8,534 nt of DNA from an uncultured Rhodospirillales bacterium (GTDB taxonomy: Bacteria > Pseudomonadota > Alphaproteobacteria > RF32 > CAG-239): positions 1 through 8,534 of the forward strand of contig CADBMA010000021.1 in assembly GCA_902795665.1 (NCBI GenBank), written 5' to 3'. Every line of letters starts with the position of its first letter. Positions within the stretch are counted from its first letter, which is position 1. Of this stretch, positions 4,568 through 8,534 are shown one piece after another. The notes below the pieces were generated by a model, which saw nothing but the letters and a program-made list of their open reading frames with translations, had not been told where the DNA came from and searched no databases. The translations under genes and the position numbers were made by a program.

Positions 4568-6646
4568 TTATCCGGCAAGATAGGTTTTGACAGCATCATC
4601 ACGCTCAAACAGGTATAACAAGATACGCAGGGCTTGACCGCGCGGAGTTTGCAAATCAGCATCTTGATTAAGTATCAATTTTGCGTCTTGACTGGCAGTA
4701 ATTAATAAATGTTGATGAACGCTCATATCAGCAAGCCTGAAATTAACAAAACCGGATTGTCTGGTTCCTAAAATTTCACCACTGCCGCGAAGTTTAAGGT
4801 CTTCTTCGGCAATTAAAAAACCATCTTCGGTTTCTTTCATAATTTGCAGGCGCGAACGAGCTGTGGAGCTGATAGGATAGCCATACAAAAGCAAGCAGCT
4901 GGCGGCGGCATTGCCGCGTTTGACGCGTCCGCGCAGTTGGTGAAGCTGAGCCAATCCGAAGCGTTCGGCGTGTTCAATAATCATGATGGTGGCTTCAGGG
5001 ACATTTACGCCGACTTCAATAACGGTGGTTGCGACTAATAGGTTGATTTCACCGTTTTTGAAACGCTCCATGATTTCATCTTTTTGTTTTTCTTTCATTT
5101 TACCATGAATTAAACCGACCTTATCTCCGAAAATGTTTTGAAGTAATTCAAAACGCTTTTCAGCGGCGGCCAAATCGATTTTTTCTGATTCTTCAACTAA
5201 AGGACATACCCAATAGGCGCGGCGTCCGGCGGAAATTTGTTTTTGTAGGGCGGCAGTGATATCATCGATTTTGGTTAGAGGCATAACTCTGGTATCAACC
5301 GGTTTGCGGCCTGCGGGTAATTGGTCTATTTTGGAGTATTCCATATCGCCGAAAGCAGTTAAAACCAAGCTCCGTGGTATGGGGGTGGCAGTCATAACCA
5401 ATATATCGGCAGAATTTCCCTTGTTAGAGAGATTAAGCCGCTGATGAACGCCGAAACGGTGTTGCTCATCAATAATTACGCAAGCTAAATCTTTAAAAAT
5501 AACATCTTCAACAAACAGAGCGTGAGTGCCGATAAGAATGTCAATTTTACCTTCTGCAAGATCGGATATTATCTTTGTACGTGCTTTTCCTTTGACTTTG
5601 CCGATAAGCAATTCAGCGCGAAGTCCAATATTTTCGCAAAGCGGAGCTATGGTTTCTAAATGTTGTTTGGCCAAGATTTCGGTCGGAGCCATTATGGCAG
5701 CCTGAAATCCGCATTCCACTGCGTTGAGCATTGTTAAGAGGGCAACTATGGTTTTGCCGCTGCCGACGTCGCCTTGTAAAAGACGCAACATACGATTTTC
5801 AGAGGCTTGGTCAGCAAAAATTTCTTTTAAGACGTTTTCTTGTGCAGAGGTGAGTTTGAAGGGCAGTGCGTCAATGATTTTGCGTCGCAGCAATCCATTT
5901 CCGGCAATTTTACGCCCTTTTTGCTTTTTGATTTTTTGCCGCACTATTGCCAAAGCAAGCTGGTTGGCTAATAATTCGTCATAAGCCAAACGAGTGCGTG
6001 CATCAGAGGTAGGTAGCAGATCGTCAAAATTTTGCGGATGATGAACAGCATTGATTGCCTGATTAAAACTAGGGAAATGATGTTGTTTTAAAAACTCGTT
6101 GTCTTGCCATTCAGGCAGAATGGGAAGTTGTTGTAATGCTTGAGCAGATAAACGATTGAGCATTTTATTGGTAATTCCGGCAGTCAAACCATATACCGGT
6201 TCAAACTGTGGAATGTTATTTATGTGTTCACAAATGTAATCAGGGTGATTCATTTGCAGCATATCGTTGTAGTTTTCTACCTTTCCGCTTATGAAGCGCT
6301 TGGCTCCAATGGGAAGATTTTTAACAATAGAATTGGGGTAGACCTTAAAAAAGCATAGCACAATCTGATTGCCGTATTCATCACTGCATAATACACGATA
6401 AGGTTGGCTTTTGCGCCGTGGAGGGATATGCTCGGTTATGGTGACAGCGAAGGTATTAATTTCTCCTAACTGTGCAGTTTGTAATGATGGTTGCAGGTTT
6501 CGTCTGAGCAGGGAGTAGGGCAGATGCCATAATACATCAGCGACTTTATTGATACCAAGGTTGGAGAGGAGTTTTGCGGATTTATCTCCAATGCCGGAAA
6601 TTGAAGTTATTGAGGCAAAAAGCGGAAACAAAATTGGCGGACGCAT
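4568..6646 (-). CDS. recG: ATP-dependent DNA helicase RecG
   Basis: RecG is a superfamily 2 translocase that remodels stalled replication forks and branch-migrates Holliday junctions. At 692 residues it is full length. An N-terminal helix-hairpin-helix-like segment (SGIGDKSAKLLSNLGI, 17-32) precedes the wedge/OB domain (about 60-160). Helicase motifs follow in order: motif I GDVGSGKT (292-299), motif II DEQH (393-396), motif III TATPIPR (419-425), the GLIHGKM segment, motif V VATTVIEVGVNVPE (538-551) and motif VI QLRGRVKRG (570-578 region). The C-terminal block DGFLIAEEDLKLRGSGEILG leads into GTRQSG, typical of the RecG translocation region. Motif VI has Lys576 where RecG normally has Gly (GRVGRG); the arginines are intact. 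The ATG at 6644-6646 has a modest AGG about ten bases upstream. It diverges from mfd and converges on the small exported protein gene. Confidence 0.97.
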   Translation of the reverse strand: MRPPILFPLFASITSISGIGDKSAKLLSNLGINKVADVLWHLPYSLLRRNLQPSLQTAQLGEINTFAVTITEHIPPRRKSQPYRVLCSDEYGNQIVLCFFKVYPNSIVKNLPIGAKRFISGKVENYNDMLQMNHPDYICEHINNIPQFEPVYGLTAGITNKMLNRLSAQALQQLPILPEWQDNEFLKQHHFPSFNQAINAVHHPQNFDDLLPTSDARTRLAYDELLANQLALAIVRQKIKKQKGRKIAGNGLLRRKIIDALPFKLTSAQENVLKEIFADQASENRMLRLLQGDVGSGKTIVALLTMLNAVECGFQAAIMAPTEILAKQHLETIAPLCENIGLRAELLIGKVKGKARTKIISDLAEGKIDILIGTHALFVEDVIFKDLACVIIDEQHRFGVHQRLNLSNKGNSADILVMTATPIPRSLVLTAFGDMEYSKIDQLPAGRKPVDTRVMPLTKIDDITAALQKQISAGRRAYWVCPLVEESEKIDLAAAEKRFELLQNIFGDKVGLIHGKMKEKQKDEIMERFKNGEINLLVATTVIEVGVNVPEATIMIIEHAERFGLAQLHQLRGRVKRGNAAASCLLLYGYPISSTARSRLQIMKETEDGFLIAEEDLKLRGSGEILGTRQSGFVNFRLADMSVHQHLLITASQDAKLILNQDADLQTPRGQALRILLYLFERDDAVKTYLAG

Positions 6647-6667
6647 TGCACAAAAACCTAAAATTGG

Positions 6668-6695
6668 TTGCTATTAATTGCCAATTGTATATAGT
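6668..6695 (+). promoter_or_regulatory. Candidate promoter for mfd
   Basis: TTGCTA (6668-6673) and TATAGT (6690-6695) are spaced 16 bases apart, about 35 bases before the mfd ATG. The -10 differs from consensus at one position. It overlaps the -10 of a candidate recG promoter on the other strand. The call rests on sequence match only. Confidence 0.4.
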
Positions 6696-6715
6696 TTTGA
6701 AAAGAAAGTAAACAA
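6688..6715 (-). promoter_or_regulatory. Candidate promoter for recG
   Basis: On the minus strand, TTGTTT (6710-6715) and TATATA (6688-6693) are separated by 16 bases, placing the -10 about 41 bases upstream of the recG ATG. An alternative -10, TATACA (6686-6691), gives an 18-base spacing. Its -10 occupies nearly the same bases as the mfd -10, so the two polymerases would compete. Confidence 0.38.
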
Positions 6716-6729
6716 GAAGATAAAAAAGA

Positions 6730-8534
6730 ATGTTTGAAAAGTTAAAAAAAATAAATGAAAAAATTAAGACGCTATCCTCGGTTGCAGATGGTGCCGAAGC
6801 TTTTATTGTTCAGGAACTTGCCAAACATTCGGATCGTGATATCATTTTTATTGCTGCGGACGGCTCAACTTTGGAGCAAACGGCGACAATTTTGCGAAGT
6901 ATAATGCCAGAGGCTGAAATATTTACTTTTCCGGCGTGGGATACAGTTCCTTATGATCGCATTTCGCCAAATGTTAATATTACCGCAGAAAGAGTAGAAG
7001 TTTTGGCGCATTTGGCGCTTTATCCAGATGCCGCACAGCCGCGCATTATTGTTACCAGTGTTGGGGCAATTTTGCAAAAACTTCCGCCGCAGAAAGTTTT
7101 CCGCAATTCGGTAAAATCAATAAAAGTCGGTGGGGAACTAGCTTTTGAAGAATTTTTGCACTATGTGTCGCTTAACGGATATATTCGGGTTGAGCAAGTG
7201 ATGGAGCCTGGAGAATATGCAGTTCGCGGTGATATTTTGGATATTTTTCCAATGGGGTCTGAAGCTCCGCTGCGTATAGATTTGTTTGGCGATGAAGTTG
7301 AAAAAATTCGGACCTTTGATGTTTTAACACAGCGCACTAACGGAGAAAGGACAAATTATACATTTCAAGCAGCCGGAGAAGTGGTGTTAGATGAAAATAC
7401 AATCAAAAACTTTCGTTCCCGTTATCGCGAAGAATTTGGGGTTGCGGGAAAAGATGATGAAATTTATCAGGCAATCTCTGAAGCAAGAAAATATATAGGT
7501 ATGGAAAATTGGCTACCTTTCTTTTATGAAGATCATCTGCCGTCGTTGTTTGAATATTTGCCGCGCGCTCAGGTCATTAGCGGTCGTAATACGCAATCTG
7601 CTCTGCAGGCCAAAAGTGATAGCATTGCGGATCATTATCAAGCACGATTAGAAGCTTTGTCAATCAAGAATAACGCAGAAATTGATACTTATCGTCCGGT
7701 GCCGCCGGAAGAGATGTTTTTAAAACCAGAAATTGTTTTGGCACGTTCCGATTTGCAAATTAGCGGTATGAATCTTCCGGATAGTGAAGATAATTTAGAT
7801 TTGGGGATTATTCCGGGGCGTGATTTTTCGGCCGCTAAGAATGTATCAGCATCACAGGTTTATGTTGAACTGTTGGATAGTTTATCAGAATATGGTCGGC
7901 TATCAAGAATAATCTGCTGCAATTCTTCCGGTTCACGAGAACGTATTCTGGCTTTGTTGAATGAAGCCAATGGAGAACGGGATAATAAAATTGTATTTAG
8001 TTTGGCGAATGATTGGAATGATGCCGTGCTCAGAGCGCAAAACAGCGTAGTGCTTACGGTTATGGAGTTGCCGCATGGTTTTCGTAATGAAAAATATTAT
8101 CTGATTGCGGAAGCAGATATTCTGGGAGCTAAAAAAAATCGCCGCACTTCACGCAAAGCATCAAGCAAAGATTTTATTGCGGATATTTCATCACTTAATA
8201 TAGGTGAGTTGGTTGTGCATCTGGAACATGGAATCGGACGCTTTATGGGATTGGAAAATATATCGGCAGGCGGAGCAGATCATGATTGTTTGAAAATACT
8301 ATATGCCAATGATGACAAACTTTTTGTGCCGGTAGAAAATATTGAGATGATTTCAAGATATGGCGCTGATGATGAAAATATTCAGCTTGATACTTTGGGA
8401 GGTATGGCTTGGGAAGCTAAGAAGTCCAAAGTTAAAAAACGTATTCGGGAATTGGCCGAAAAACTTATTGCAATTGCGGCGAGAAGACAGCTCAAAAAAG
8501 CCGAAAGCTTTATAGCATCTGACGGTGTTTATGA
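6730..8534 (+). CDS. mfd: Transcription-repair coupling factor Mfd, N-terminal ~600 residues (3' end outside window)
   Basis: Mfd recognises RNA polymerase stalled at DNA damage, displaces it and recruits UvrA for nucleotide excision repair. The frame opens at ATG 6730 and runs without a stop for 601 codons to the window end; full proteins are about 1,150 residues, so roughly half is seen. The UvrB-like N-terminal module shows FPAWDTVPYDRISPN (Trp70-Asp76 core), and IIVTSVGAILQKLPP. The UvrA-binding part is RVEQVMEPGEYAVRGDILD (153-171) followed by IFPMGSEAPLRIDLFGDEVE. The RNA-polymerase-interacting CarD-like domain starts at about Asn490 (NIGELVVHLEHGIGRFMGLE), with LYAND, KLFVPVENIEMISRYG and the LGGMAW segment. 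The translocase motifs lie beyond the edge. The ribosome site is weak (AAGAAGA, A-rich leader), and the start is chosen because it fits the family N-terminus. It diverges from recG across 83 bp. Confidence 0.96.
   Translation, partial: MFEKLKKINEKIKTLSSVADGAEAFIVQELAKHSDRDIIFIAADGSTLEQTATILRSIMPEAEIFTFPAWDTVPYDRISPNVNITAERVEVLAHLALYPDAAQPRIIVTSVGAILQKLPPQKVFRNSVKSIKVGGELAFEEFLHYVSLNGYIRVEQVMEPGEYAVRGDILDIFPMGSEAPLRIDLFGDEVEKIRTFDVLTQRTNGERTNYTFQAAGEVVLDENTIKNFRSRYREEFGVAGKDDEIYQAISEARKYIGMENWLPFFYEDHLPSLFEYLPRAQVISGRNTQSALQAKSDSIADHYQARLEALSIKNNAEIDTYRPVPPEEMFLKPEIVLARSDLQISGMNLPDSEDNLDLGIIPGRDFSAAKNVSASQVYVELLDSLSEYGRLSRIICCNSSGSRERILALLNEANGERDNKIVFSLANDWNDAVLRAQNSVVLTVMELPHGFRNEKYYLIAEADILGAKKNRRTSRKASSKDFIADISSLNIGELVVHLEHGIGRFMGLENISAGGADHDCLKILYANDDKLFVPVENIEMISRYGADDENIQLDTLGGMAWEAKKSKVKKRIRELAEKLIAIAARRQLKKAESFIASDGVY

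Noticed and set aside
5724..5984. Plus-strand ORF inside recG
   Set aside because: It is antisense to the conserved helicase region around motif I, so it is a frame shadow.
6865..7077. Minus-strand 70-codon ORF within the start of mfd
   Set aside because: It is antisense to a conserved part of Mfd with family motifs, so it is not a gene.

Overview
The window looks like chromosomal DNA from an AT-rich alphaproteobacterium. The evidence is a compact dksA-maf-rng-yacG operon, a DksA of the alphaproteobacterial type with a degenerate zinc finger, a short RNase E/G of the kind found between maf and yacG in that class, and a divergent recG/mfd pair. The low GC (by eye), an orphan type IV pilin and an exported beta-barrel protein would suit a host-associated or gut lineage. 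That last point is inference only; no rRNA or tRNA is present to test it.

Layout. (1) 1-381: the 3' part of an unrecognised helical protein on the + strand, closed by a strong hairpin terminator. (2) 402-2799, minus strand: dksA, maf, rng, yacG, transcribed right to left. The gaps or overlaps are 9 bp, then ATGA, then TAATG, so this is almost certainly one translationally coupled operon. It combines stringent-response control of RNA polymerase (DksA), nucleotide-pool sanitation (Maf), RNA decay (RNase E/G) and a small gyrase-binding zinc protein (YacG). (3) 2894-4496: three genes for exported proteins. These are a PilS-like type IV prepilin (minus), a divergent eight-stranded-type outer-membrane beta-barrel protein (plus), and a small secreted low-complexity protein (plus); the two plus-strand genes are each followed by a hairpin. 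(4) 4568-6646, minus: recG, complete. (5) 6730-8534, plus: mfd, cut by the window edge after the RNA-polymerase-interacting domain. RecG and Mfd both act at stalled replication or transcription complexes, and they diverge from an 83-bp spacer with overlapping promoter-like elements.

Most of the window is housekeeping. I see no CRISPR array, insertion sequence, toxin-antitoxin pair, integrase or obvious defence system. The least explained part is the 2.9-4.5 kb exported-protein block. The most specific sequence oddities are a Gly-to-Lys change in RecG helicase motif VI, the small secreted His/Asn/Met-rich protein, and a terminator whose two arms are each a perfect palindrome. No stretch longer than 300 bases lacks a gene.
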